Shown here: one piece after another, positions 34,939-44,550 of the stretch
Layout: the number at the start of each line of letters is the position of its first letter
Numbering within the stretch: the stretch's first letter is position 1
NCBI GenBank assembly: GCA_016712045.1
Contig: JADJRV010000002.1
Coordinates: 124,001-188,000 of the forward strand
Length of the DNA stretch: 64,000 nucleotides
Source: Chloracidobacterium sp.
Lineage (GTDB): Bacteria; Acidobacteriota; Blastocatellia; Pyrinomonadales; Pyrinomonadaceae
Direction: 5' to 3'
Made by a program: the position numbers and the translations under genes
Notes under the pieces: generated by a model
Told to the model about the DNA's origin: nothing
The model's database searches: none
What the model saw: the letters and a program-made list of their open reading frames with translations, nothing else

Positions 34939-36288
34939 ATGGCCCCATGCTACGAAAATCATCAATTGTATGATGCTGTTCGCTCGTTTGTGATAGCCGC
35001 GATTGAATTATCGGCAGAGCGCCTCGGGACAAAATTTCCGTCGTCGGACTGGTCGATGTTTCCGTTCTTTCCATTTGGGCATCTTAAGGACGAAATTATT
35101 GCGCTGCCAGAATATGCTCAGTGTATGGCAGTGATCGAGAAAGACGACCGTATTTCATCTCATTTTAATGAAATGGTCGGGACGGAGGAATTGTCAAAGC
35201 GGTGTTTAGGGTCAGAGGATTTGATGCTTCGCCTGCCACACCTTGGCATCTACCAAAACAAGATCGAGTTTAATACGGAATTTTTCGAAAGGGAATACAA
35301 GCTATTTGAAACGGAAGGGCACGCGCCCGATTTTGGGTACGAAGCCATAATCCCGTTGCCAGGCGTATCCTTCTGCGAACCGATCAAACTAGATGAGACG
35401 CTTGAGATTTGTCGAGTCGCCCATTCCGACCTGATCGCTCCAATTGAAGATGATCTAAACGATGAACTCTTGTGGTCACCGTTATGGGCGATACGATGCT
35501 ACTACCGCATCCCTAAGATCGTCGGGGAAAATGACCCGCTCTCTCGTGCCGAAGGGGCGAAGTGTAATGAGGAAATTAGGACTTCGGTGAACCATAAGAT
35601 GGAAGGCGTTATTGCAAGTCTGCGCCTTATCGGTTCGCAAAATGTCTATGCGGCTCAGATAATCCATCGAACCAGATCATGGTTCTTCCACCACAGCCAC
35701 CCGTACCCGGTGCGGTACATACCGCAGGCGCATTGGAAAGAGGATTTGAGCAGGGACTATAAGGATGCATTGATTAACTTTTGGATAAAGTTCGAAAGTG
35801 AGAACGTCCAGAATCGAGGGCGAATTGTTACTGCCGCAAGACGGTTTAGCTTGGCGCACGAGCGATACGATTGGGAAGATCAAATTATCGATTTGCTCAT
35901 TGCCGGGGAGGCACTTTTTCTTACTGAAAATAACGAGGGCGAGCTTACCTACCGCCTGCGGTTGCACACAGCTTTATTCCTGAGTGCTGAACCTACCGAC
36001 CGGAAACGAATTTTTGACGATATGGGGCGCGCATACGACCTGCGCAGTGGAATTGTACATGGTAGTGCTGACCTGACTAAGAGAATCAGAAAGATCGAAG
36101 CGAGAGAGATAGGTCAATTCGGCGACGAGTACCGGCTACGTGAGTTTATCTTCCGAATTCAAACCTACATCCGTCTCTCAATATTCAATATGGTCATGTT
36201 AGCATTTGAAAATCCCGATCAACATCCGTTAGTGGATTGGGAAGGTATGGCCTTGAGTAACGCCCAACTGATAGTCAAGAAACACTAA
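34939..36288 (+). CDS. ApeA-like HEPN-domain protein, probable anti-phage RNase
   Basis: A 449-residue soluble protein. The C-terminal third has the HEPN pattern YDLRSGIVHGS, in which R369 and H374 form the R-x4-H catalytic pair of HEPN ribonucleases. The surrounding helices (LLIAGEALFL, LRLHTALFLSAE) resemble the Apea-like HEPN family. The N-terminal 250 residues have no motif I recognise. It is the only plus-strand gene in the defence block and lies just inside the left recombinase-type site. Abortive RNA cleavage after phage infection is the likely role, by family and context. Confidence 0.65.
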   Translation: MAPCYENHQLYDAVRSFVIAAIELSAERLGTKFPSSDWSMFPFFPFGHLKDEIIALPEYAQCMAVIEKDDRISSHFNEMVGTEELSKRCLGSEDLMLRLPHLGIYQNKIEFNTEFFEREYKLFETEGHAPDFGYEAIIPLPGVSFCEPIKLDETLEICRVAHSDLIAPIEDDLNDELLWSPLWAIRCYYRIPKIVGENDPLSRAEGAKCNEEIRTSVNHKMEGVIASLRLIGSQNVYAAQIIHRTRSWFFHHSHPYPVRYIPQAHWKEDLSRDYKDALINFWIKFESENVQNRGRIVTAARRFSLAHERYDWEDQIIDLLIAGEALFLTENNEGELTYRLRLHTALFLSAEPTDRKRIFDDMGRAYDLRSGIVHGSADLTKRIRKIEAREIGQFGDEYRLREFIFRIQTYIRLSIFNMVMLAFENPDQHPLVDWEGMALSNAQLIVKKH

Positions 36289-36439
36289 CCGTCGTCACGC
36301 CGGATCAGGTGGTTCAGTGAACTGGCGGAACCGGGCAAAGCACAAAGAAGATTGCGCAGGTGAAAGGGAAGTGCGGGAAACGTTGCGATTAGCCCAGACT
36401 ATTTCATGGCAAAAGCTGGATGTAAATCTTTTGGTATAG

Positions 36440-39400
36440 CTAATTCACCAGAAAGTCAGCAAACCGAATGAACCTATTGAAAATATTAATAGCCATTTTG
36501 CGATCACCGGCTTCCGCGTAGGCCTTCATAATATTCAAAAATCCACCATGCCCGGTATTACGGAAGAGGAACTCTGCGGCTTCAGATCGGGTTTCCCGTA
36601 GGCGGAGGGCTGCGGCCAATCCCAGATAAAAGTATGGGGAGTTGGCGGTAAACCTCGTCTCGGGGAAGTAATTCGCCTCGAATAAATCCCATAACATCCT
36701 CAGATCCCCAGAAATTTCAAATGTTTTATCAATCAAGGTATTCCAAGATTCAGGCTGGGTAAGTACGATCTTATTTGACCAAGTATGCAACTCAAGATAA
36801 CGTCGACGCAGGGAGCGGATGCTTTTTGTAGCCGCAACCTTCCTACTAAAAGTTCGTTCGGAAGGTAGTCTTTCCTTTTTCTTCGGCTGTACGATACGAG
36901 GCAGTCTTCGATGATAAATCTTAGATAAGCGACTGAGTTCCTTCTCTACATCAGACAAGATTGACTCGTAACCATGATACTCACTCACATCGGTCGTCAG
37001 CATTTCTTTATAAAGCTTCATAGCTTTATTGAAACTATCAAGTTTTTCGGTGTTGGTATAAAGGTCATTATCTGTGACTTTTAAATAGATTTCGATTCGT
37101 CGGAAATAGTACTCTGCCTTCACCTTTCCATCGTAAGAATCATACTCTCGGAAGGCTGTCATTTGAGCTTCCAACTTATCGATCGATGTTCCAAGGGCCA
37201 CTTTACCGCGAAGCAGGGCCGAGATGGCTATCTCGCGTGGATCGTGATGGTTGGATACCTTATACAATTTATCCGTCAGAAGTTCTGCAAACTCTATGTC
37301 AGTTTCAGCAGCGAGTTCGATAATATTGTACGGTCCGCGCCATGTCTCTTTGCCGTCTGCAATCTTATTAACCTTGAGAGTTAGGTCGAAAATCAGTAGA
37401 GCAAGCTCTTTGAATTTTTCAAGTGTAATCCAGTTATTTTCGACTAAAATCCGTAGTGAGTCTACCAAGTAATAACTAATAATCACATCGCGTCGCCATC
37501 CTAGTCTAAGCATGCCTTCGGTGATCCCTTTATGAATATATATTCGTGCCTTATGAGCGTTAAATCGCGCAAACAGGAGTGCAATCTGAAAACATATATT
37601 TACCAATCCGGGGAAATCTTCATCCCAAGTCTCAATTTTTTCTTCGAGTGGAAGTAATTGAAGTTCATCTGCGAGGCGGACATATGTCTTCGGGCTTAGT
37701 CGCAATAACTCTAGATAAAACGCCAACGGAAATAGATCATTCTCACGAACGATCAGGCGCCTTGCCAGAAGTTTTTCTTTGAACGTTCCTGATTACTGTG
37801 ATAGAAAATCTGTGCCCATAGCTTGGATAGTTTTCCACCTAAGTGCGGTATGCCGCCGTTTGCGATTGTCTGGCGAAGGCGAAGAAAATCAGCGCTATCG
37901 TCTCAATTGTGGTATTCGCTTGAAGAAGACTTAGAAAACAAGTGTAAATTCCCGCATAGGTTCCTAACTCATCAGGGTAGTACGAACCGGCTGCATTTCG
38001 TGATTCGACAAGGCTTTCCAACTTGTTGCATTCCGTTGCGTAAGAAAGTAGGGCATACCTTAAAGCCGAGTTTTTACCTCTCCAGTCGACCTCTCTGTGA
38101 TCGCGGACCTCATAAAGAGAATTTGTTGCGAAATCCAACTCGAGAGCTGAGAGTGGCAAATTGAGGAATCGCTTGAAGAAGAAAAAAGAGGCGCTGAATT
38201 CATCGAGCTTTGGAGAAAACTTCTTTAGCCGCCGACGCACAGCATCGGTGATCTTAGGGTTATGCACAGGGATATGAAGGAAATCAGGTGTCGCACAAAC
38301 CTCAAGAAACATTTGAAACTCTTCGTCATCAAGTAACGCAATTAACCTCGGAATCTGCTGAGTTCGATTTGACAACACAACTCGGAAAAAACCCTTTACT
38401 AACTTTTCCTTCCCGTCTTCGCGAAATTGCATTCGGAATCCCGCGGTATAATATTTGTATTGAGGACGGACATCGCTTTCTAGAACTTTTTTGGCGCTGA
38501 TTTTTGATCCCGAAACAACCAAGAAAATATAACTTTCGAATTGGTCATAGAGAAGTCGTTGAGCGTCTTCTTTCTCTTGATCCGATATAGGGTTTATAAA
38601 ACTCTCTCGAAAGGCGTCGAGTTCCGACATCAAAGATTTCGTTCTATTTGACTTACGCAGTGCTGCCCAGGAACGTAAATCGACAGGAATCTTCCTCTTG
38701 ATCTCAAAGTTTTCGTCCGTTAATAATTCGTCAAAAATATCCTTACGTTGACCAATAAGTGCAGGAACAAAATCTTCTGCTTCAAGGTAATATGGGTCAT
38801 CAGCTCCGTAGCCCCTTCCGTTTCCCAGATAAACGTCGATAGTGTTGACTTCCAATAGTGCAGGTATATCTACGCGTAACTCATAGTTTCGTCGGGCCAT
38901 CACGAGGAATAAATCTAGCAAATCACGGCTGCCTACTACGCTTTTCGTGCGTAAAACGCTTGGATCCTTCTCATATTCAACAAATAAACGTCGCAAGAAA
39001 AAATATTCCTGAAATCGTCGATGCTGAAAAATATATGTTGTTGAACCGTCACCATCATCGTCGGTTCCGTAGATTCGAAGAAAATTTCAGCGATATAGCT
39101 AACGATCTGGTTCGCATCCCGATAGTCTGTGCGAGGGAATTTCTTAAGGACCCGATTTAAGAGATCTTGATGATACAGGCGAAATTGAAATTTGTCTTGA
39201 ATATCATAGGCAATATCCTCACTCAGGCTTAATATTGCTTCGAGTTTCGGAGTCGGGAGGTTCAGGCTCTCGATGTTCCGTGAATGAGATGGACTAGATA
39301 ATAACAATCTAATTTTTTCTTCAAAGAGATCGATGATTGTACTCCTTGCGTCCAAACTCTCAATAGTTTCCCAAAGCAGTCTGAGTAAGAGAACGTCTTT

Positions 39401-40519
39401 TATGTCGCCCAAGAGATCGGAATTCTTAATCGACAAGAGCATCTTAGTCTTGGAAGACTCGTTCTTTGCGGTGAAATATTCCTCAATTGAATTCTTGTCG
39501 AGGTCTGAGATGTGATACTCAACGGCATTAGGAAAATAACTTTTCGTAGTAATTCGATTTGGGTTCCCAGTACGACAGGATATTACGATCGAATGAGTTG
39601 AGGCCTTAGCCGACGTTTCGTAAATCTGATTTAGTATCAGAATAGCTCTATCATTGCTTAGCTCGTCGAGACCATCGAGCAGATAAATACACCTCGCCCT
39701 CGCGTCAAGCCCAGCGTCGGAACGTCTACCCCTTATTAGGTGGTCAAAACTCTCACTTGAACAGTTTTTGAGATTCACAAGTATAGGCAACGCATCTTGA
39801 TCAAGTAAATGCTTCCTCATCTCGGCTTCATCGAATAAGTCGAGCCCCCCAAGTCTTTGCAGCAACTTGTGCATGATGAGCGTTTTGCCTGAACCTGGAC
39901 TGCCTGTAATAAGAATTGGTTGATGATTAGAATCTTTCAGCGCATCCACAACTGCCGCAAAGTCATTTTGGTTGTCGAATGACAGGTCTAGATATTCGTT
40001 GGATTGAACTATTGCTAGTTTTTTTGGTTCTACGCTACCCCTTATAAATGCTAGGTCATCACAAACGCTAAAATACATTTGGGCTAAGACAAAGTTAGCG
40101 GGCGCGTTGAGTTTAAGGAATATGTCTTTGTCGGTTATGAATTCGACCTGCACTTTTTTGGCGGCAGCTAGTTTGTCGATTCGTGTCTCCGGGTCGGATT
40201 TTGCTACACCGTCTTTCCCAAGCGTCTTAGGTAGGTTCGAGTATATAAATAGCGTGTCGAGATCATACGTAGTTAGTGCCTTGTTGACGGAGTTTTCGAC
40301 CTGCGTCCATTTGAAAGTTGAATCGAAATATTTAGCTTGGAAACCGTAGACTTTGCCTTTGGCCTTAAACGGTTCTGTCTCGATGCCGGGTTGATTGCGG
40401 TACGAATCGATTTTCGAGATCCCCAGTTCTCGACAACAGAGAAACATCGCTAGATCTTCGAACGACGATTGTTTGCTTTCAAACTTTTGACCAAACGTAT
40501 TCCAGCTTAGTGCTTGCAT
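36440..40519 (-). pseudogene. STAND (NACHT-like) NTPase with N-terminal nuclease-like domain; three frame breaks
   Basis: Four frame pieces join into one protein of about 1360 residues. The N-terminus has a restriction-enzyme-like pattern (GIETEP then GFQAKYF). Walker A is GSPGSGKT (206-213) and Walker B CIYLLDGLDE (277-286). The NACHT tail FQHRRFQEYFF appears only after one base is added to the A/T run at 39027-39031; LRLRQTIANGGIPHLGGKLS needs one base at 37885-37888, and KLLARRLIVREND one base at 37772-37776. The rest is helical repeats. This is the build of Avs-like phage sensors: ligand recognition by the C-terminus, NTPase oligomerisation, effector nuclease at the N-terminus. All breaks are single losses in runs, so the gene is probably intact. 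Confidence 0.72.
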
Positions 40520-40575
40520 AAGGTGAGCATTTCAGTTTCCATTTTTCCACATAAGATACTTTGGCGGTTCTGGCT

Positions 40576-41616
40576 TTAGCCAGTTCCAATGATCTCAAGT
40601 AGATCAAGTTCAATATTCTGCCAATCTTGGTTTAGGTCGATCGTTCTAATATGGAATGGATAGCTGTTCAGATCGAACCTAAGACTTACGGAATTATTGA
40701 CTACCGGGTATAGCAGTAGTCCTTCCAGATTTCTCCAACCTTTCTGCTTTTCGGCGTGATGGAGATATGCGTACATCTGATAAAGATGCGACGGCTTCAG
40801 CGATTCCTTGCCCCGATAAGTGCTTAGGACACTTTTAGAGAATTTACAGTCAATAAGGATCTGACGATCGTCGCTTGATAGGCAGATGTCGGTCCTCATT
40901 TCGGGTATGAATTTTCGTGCTTGTTCGTCGGAAGATGTTAAATTCCAGTAAAGTTTCGGGGCTTCAACCTTAAACCTCCCCTGTTTAATTCTGTAAAAAT
41001 TCCGGACGAATTCCTCGAAAAGCGCCCGCATCTGACCTTCATCTCTAAAGAAGTCTCTAAAGCGGCTATGGCCCGTCGACTCGTCAACAAGCAGGTTCTC
41101 AAAAACCAGCTCGCACACATTCAATAAAAACCGATAGTAGTTGTTATTGCGATGCAATTGTACCCGGCGAAATATCTGTGCTGAAAGGCGAATCGGGTTC
41201 ACGTCACGTAGCCATTTTAAGGTTTCCCACAGTTCCATTTTCAGGTCATCGTTTAATCCATCACTGAGCAGCAGCGTTTCGATCGTCGATTTGAGGATGC
41301 GATTATGAAGAACGTCATGGCTCAATTCATCAAACTCGCATAACGGGCGTCCGCGACTGATAAGATTTCTTTTGATTGATTCCGGGAAATTTATCCGGCC
41401 ACGAATTCGAGGAGTCTCCTCTGAAAATGCAAGGTAATCTCTATCAAAGCCACGCCGAATCAGGTGCTTTACGCCGCTCGTCAACACTCGGGCAAACAGA
41501 TCCGCCAGCTCAGTGGAGTTGATCGAACTGACGTCGATTGTGTCGCGTTCGTCGAGCTTGTTCCACGCATAGCAGAGTAGATAGTAAATATTTTGAATCG
41601 GTATCGAATCGTTCAT
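40576..41616 (-). CDS. mcrC: McrC-type nuclease subunit of McrBC restriction system
   Basis: A 346-residue protein. An N-terminal helical region with the McrC hallmark RIRGRINFPESI precedes a C-terminal PD-(D/E)xK nuclease: MRTDICL supplies the Asp and LIDCKF the D-x-K pair. McrC activates and cuts DNA with the McrB GTPase motor when modified cytosine is recognised. It lies 19 bases after mcrB on the same strand. Confidence 0.88.
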   Translation of the reverse strand: MNDSIPIQNIYYLLCYAWNKLDERDTIDVSSINSTELADLFARVLTSGVKHLIRRGFDRDYLAFSEETPRIRGRINFPESIKRNLISRGRPLCEFDELSHDVLHNRILKSTIETLLLSDGLNDDLKMELWETLKWLRDVNPIRLSAQIFRRVQLHRNNNYYRFLLNVCELVFENLLVDESTGHSRFRDFFRDEGQMRALFEEFVRNFYRIKQGRFKVEAPKLYWNLTSSDEQARKFIPEMRTDICLSSDDRQILIDCKFSKSVLSTYRGKESLKPSHLYQMYAYLHHAEKQKGWRNLEGLLLYPVVNNSVSLRFDLNSYPFHIRTIDLNQDWQNIELDLLEIIGTG

Positions 41617-41635
41617 GTCCTATCGTTCGAAAATT

Positions 41636-44170
41636 TCAAGCTAGTAACAATTCAACACGTTCCGCGATCTTGCTGTCGTTGTCGACCCAATACTCTTCGA
41701 GGAGGGGTCTAATTTCAGATTCGACCACTTCTCTAAACCAGTCGCTATCAAGTTTTATTCCTTCGGCGGGGCAGAAGTAGCTATGGCCAATACAAAAGCC
41801 GGTTCCTAAGTTTCGACTGTCTGCTGAGATATCAGAATTCAGTTTGGTTATTACATCGACTATTTTGTTTACGAGATTGGAGTCGGCGCCGGCGTCAGTT
41901 AGCGTCTGAGCAAACTTCTTACTTTCGAACTGCGGTGTAAGGCTCACGAAAGCGAAACGCCGTCTCAAGGCGTAATCGACCAACGAAAGTGATCTGTCCG
42001 CTGTGTTCATGGTTCCGATCAAATAGAGATTTTTCGGCACGTAGAACCGCTCCTCTGAGGTTCGGGAATAAGTCAGCGGCACCTGAAATTCCTCACCGCG
42101 TTTATCGTGCTCGATCAGCATCATTAACTCGCCAAAGATCTTGCTAAGGTTTCCTCGATTTATCTCATCGATAACAAAAAAGTAGTCCTTTTCAGGGTTC
42201 CGCTGGGCTTTCCGACAAAATTCATAGAATAGTCCGGGCTTGATGACAAAATTACCACTTTCATTCAAGCGGTACCCCTGGACAAAATCCTCGTAGGTAT
42301 AGGACTGGTGAAACTGAACCATCTCCACTCTCGACTTATCCTTTTCGCCCATTACCAGATGAGCTAGTCTTTTTGCGATAAACGTCTTGCCCACACCAGG
42401 AGGCCCCTGAAGAATGATATTCTTCTTTCGTCTGAGTCTAGACAGGATGTCGTCCAGCATGTCCTCGGAAAAGAAAAGCTCCTTCAGGGCATCTGATTTA
42501 GAATACGTATCCAGAGTTGTGGCCGTCTGGGTAGGATTTAGTTCATCCAAGCTCGAGCGAATGATCTCAAATTCGTCCTCGGTTACCCTAAAAAGGCTCC
42601 CTTGATTATTGTTTAACGGTTCGCATTCAGACAGGCTGGCGTCTGCCTTGAGTTCGTCGTAAGTGAGAGGATTATCGAAACGCTCGACAAGTTTGAATTC
42701 GATCGATTCTTCTCCTTTGCTTTCGTGTAACCCTCTCGTTATCTCGCAAATTGCTACGATTTCGCGATCCGGGCTCGTCACATAACCAATGACTAGGTCA
42801 CCTGGCTGCACTTCTAGAAAGTACTTATATTTCTGCCGCTTATTTCCTCGATCGTTATGTGTCGTATAGACCTGAGTGTCCCCGATGTCGAGTTCGTCAT
42901 AACGCCAAATTCGAGGACTGGCATTTAACCACCAAAACTGCTGCTCACCAGTGGTGATGGTAACCGATTCCTTGTCGGCCTTTGAGACATCGACGTCATG
43001 CGGAACAGGAATATCAATGATCCCAAACAAACGGCGGACAAAGTCGTGGTAATTAGTTATCTCGGTCAGAGTCTTGATTGCGGGATAATTTTCAGGCCCT
43101 AGTTCCCATGGCCCATCGACCGTGAGCCACTCGACCTTACGAATATGTCGGTATTCAGCTCTCGTTTCATCAAATTCATAATCACCAGTAATTCGAGCCA
43201 AACCGAGTAGGTTATTCTTGCCGCGCTTTGCAAACACATAGTCACCGACCTTCATTTCGTTGGCAAATTGCCAACAGCATCCGACGTCGTTATATTTCGC
43301 GCCTTGTTCATCAGGCCATCCCGCGAGTTTCAATTCTTCGCGATTTTTATAGTCCTTTAGACTGTTCTCAATTTCAAAATCGATTGCAATAAGGTTATTT
43401 GTATAGAAATCCACCCATTGATCGCCGTTCACTCCGACACCCATTGTCCAAACGGCGGGGGCATTTCTTTTTTGTTGCGCCGGGGTTGGAGCCTTGACTT
43501 GGCCATCGGTCCAGGCATTAAACGAGATGGTGGGAAAATCAAAATCTATCGTTTCTTTAACTCCGGAAACGAGGTCCACATAGGCCGATGCTGTTCGTAC
43601 TCGTTCTGCGTCAATGTCAAACTTTTTCAGATATGCACGGTTAATGCCATCGATCGAGAGATATTCGTACGGGTTAAACCAAAACATCGCCATCGAGATC
43701 ATGCGCAACGAAAAACGATCGACGCAGGCGTGTAGTGCGTCAATTGAAAGCTCGATAAGCGGCTTTTCGTAAACTTCGGAAGCCAGTTTCCATAGATCTG
43801 GTATTTCGTCATGGTTTCGGTCCTTTTTCCAGTGAAAGAACCAAGACTTCATGTTGTTAGCAACCGGAATGCCATCAAAGTCTTGAGGTAAGGGGCTTTC
43901 AAGCCCCCACTTCTGTTTAAGGAACTCAAGTATGCGCAGTCGTCCTTCGCGGGTGATTCCGCGATTAAATGTCGCAAAGAATGTGAAAGGGTCGATCTCC
44001 TGGATTTCAATCGCAACATCCCCCGTATCCCAATCTCCAAAGGGTATGACCGGCACGTTCAGAGACTTAATCTCCCGCAACAAGGCGATCAACTCGTCCT
44101 GACGGTTTTCGTATTGCAATACACGGCCAGCAATTTCTCGATAAATCGGTATCCAAGTAAACTCGCTCAT
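41636..44170 (-). CDS. mcrB: McrB-like AAA+ GTPase with EVE/PUA-like recognition domains
   Basis: About 844 residues from the ATG at 44170; the frame is open to 44284 but the family-like start is MSEFTWIP. The AAA+ motor has QGPPGVGKT near residue 590, Walker B FVIDEINRG near 665 and the McrB signature TMNTADRS near 721. Before it lie two EVE/PUA-like segments, one with WTMGVGVNGDQW and KVGDYVFAKRG, the other with QQFWWLNASPRIW and QPGDLVIGYV. Such domains read modified bases. Coupling two of them to an McrB motor suggests restriction of DNA with modified cytosine. The N-terminal 250 residues are not recognised. Confidence 0.85.
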   Translation of the reverse strand: MSEFTWIPIYREIAGRVLQYENRQDELIALLREIKSLNVPVIPFGDWDTGDVAIEIQEIDPFTFFATFNRGITREGRLRILEFLKQKWGLESPLPQDFDGIPVANNMKSWFFHWKKDRNHDEIPDLWKLASEVYEKPLIELSIDALHACVDRFSLRMISMAMFWFNPYEYLSIDGINRAYLKKFDIDAERVRTASAYVDLVSGVKETIDFDFPTISFNAWTDGQVKAPTPAQQKRNAPAVWTMGVGVNGDQWVDFYTNNLIAIDFEIENSLKDYKNREELKLAGWPDEQGAKYNDVGCCWQFANEMKVGDYVFAKRGKNNLLGLARITGDYEFDETRAEYRHIRKVEWLTVDGPWELGPENYPAIKTLTEITNYHDFVRRLFGIIDIPVPHDVDVSKADKESVTITTGEQQFWWLNASPRIWRYDELDIGDTQVYTTHNDRGNKRQKYKYFLEVQPGDLVIGYVTSPDREIVAICEITRGLHESKGEESIEFKLVERFDNPLTYDELKADASLSECEPLNNNQGSLFRVTEDEFEIIRSSLDELNPTQTATTLDTYSKSDALKELFFSEDMLDDILSRLRRKKNIILQGPPGVGKTFIAKRLAHLVMGEKDKSRVEMVQFHQSYTYEDFVQGYRLNESGNFVIKPGLFYEFCRKAQRNPEKDYFFVIDEINRGNLSKIFGELMMLIEHDKRGEEFQVPLTYSRTSEERFYVPKNLYLIGTMNTADRSLSLVDYALRRRFAFVSLTPQFESKKFAQTLTDAGADSNLVNKIVDVITKLNSDISADSRNLGTGFCIGHSYFCPAEGIKLDSDWFREVVESEIRPLLEEYWVDNDSKIAERVELLLA

Positions 44171-44186
44171 TAACAACTGCCTCCAT

Positions 44187-44549
44187 TCATCGTTGCAGAC
44201 GTGAAATACAATCACCCCGCTCTTGAATCGATTCCAAAAATTGTCGTCCGAACCCTGTGCGCGTCGCAATCCCGAGTTGCCCACCGCCGGATTTGATCTC
44301 GACTTTCATGTTGTAGAAAATGTCCTCTTCGAAGAAGTCAGTTTCGTCAACCAGAAGGGCGAGGATGGCGTCCATAAACGTCTTTGGGAAATCTGAATAA
44401 GCGTCAAAATCGTAAATACCTAAATCACCAAGTTCCAGCCCGGTATCTTGAGAGAAGACTTCTTTGATGTCCCAACGCTCGCCACCTGTCCCGGGCGTTA
44501 GGTCACATTGAATCTCAACATTTATATCCTTAGTTTCAAAATTGTCCAT
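44187..44549 (-). CDS. Hypothetical protein between hsdR and mcrB
   Basis: A 120-residue acidic protein, one base after hsdR and 16 bases before mcrB. Its residues VEIQCDLTPGTGGERWDIKE and IKSGGGQLGIATRTGFG do not match a family I know. No signal peptide or membrane segment is visible. It is probably cotranscribed with mcrBC. It could be a regulator or an accessory recognition subunit, but nothing in the sequence decides. Confidence 0.5.
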   Translation of the reverse strand: MDNFETKDINVEIQCDLTPGTGGERWDIKEVFSQDTGLELGDLGIYDFDAYSDFPKTFMDAILALLVDETDFFEEDIFYNMKVEIKSGGGQLGIATRTGFGRQFLESIQERGDCISRLQR

Positions 44550-44550
44550 A

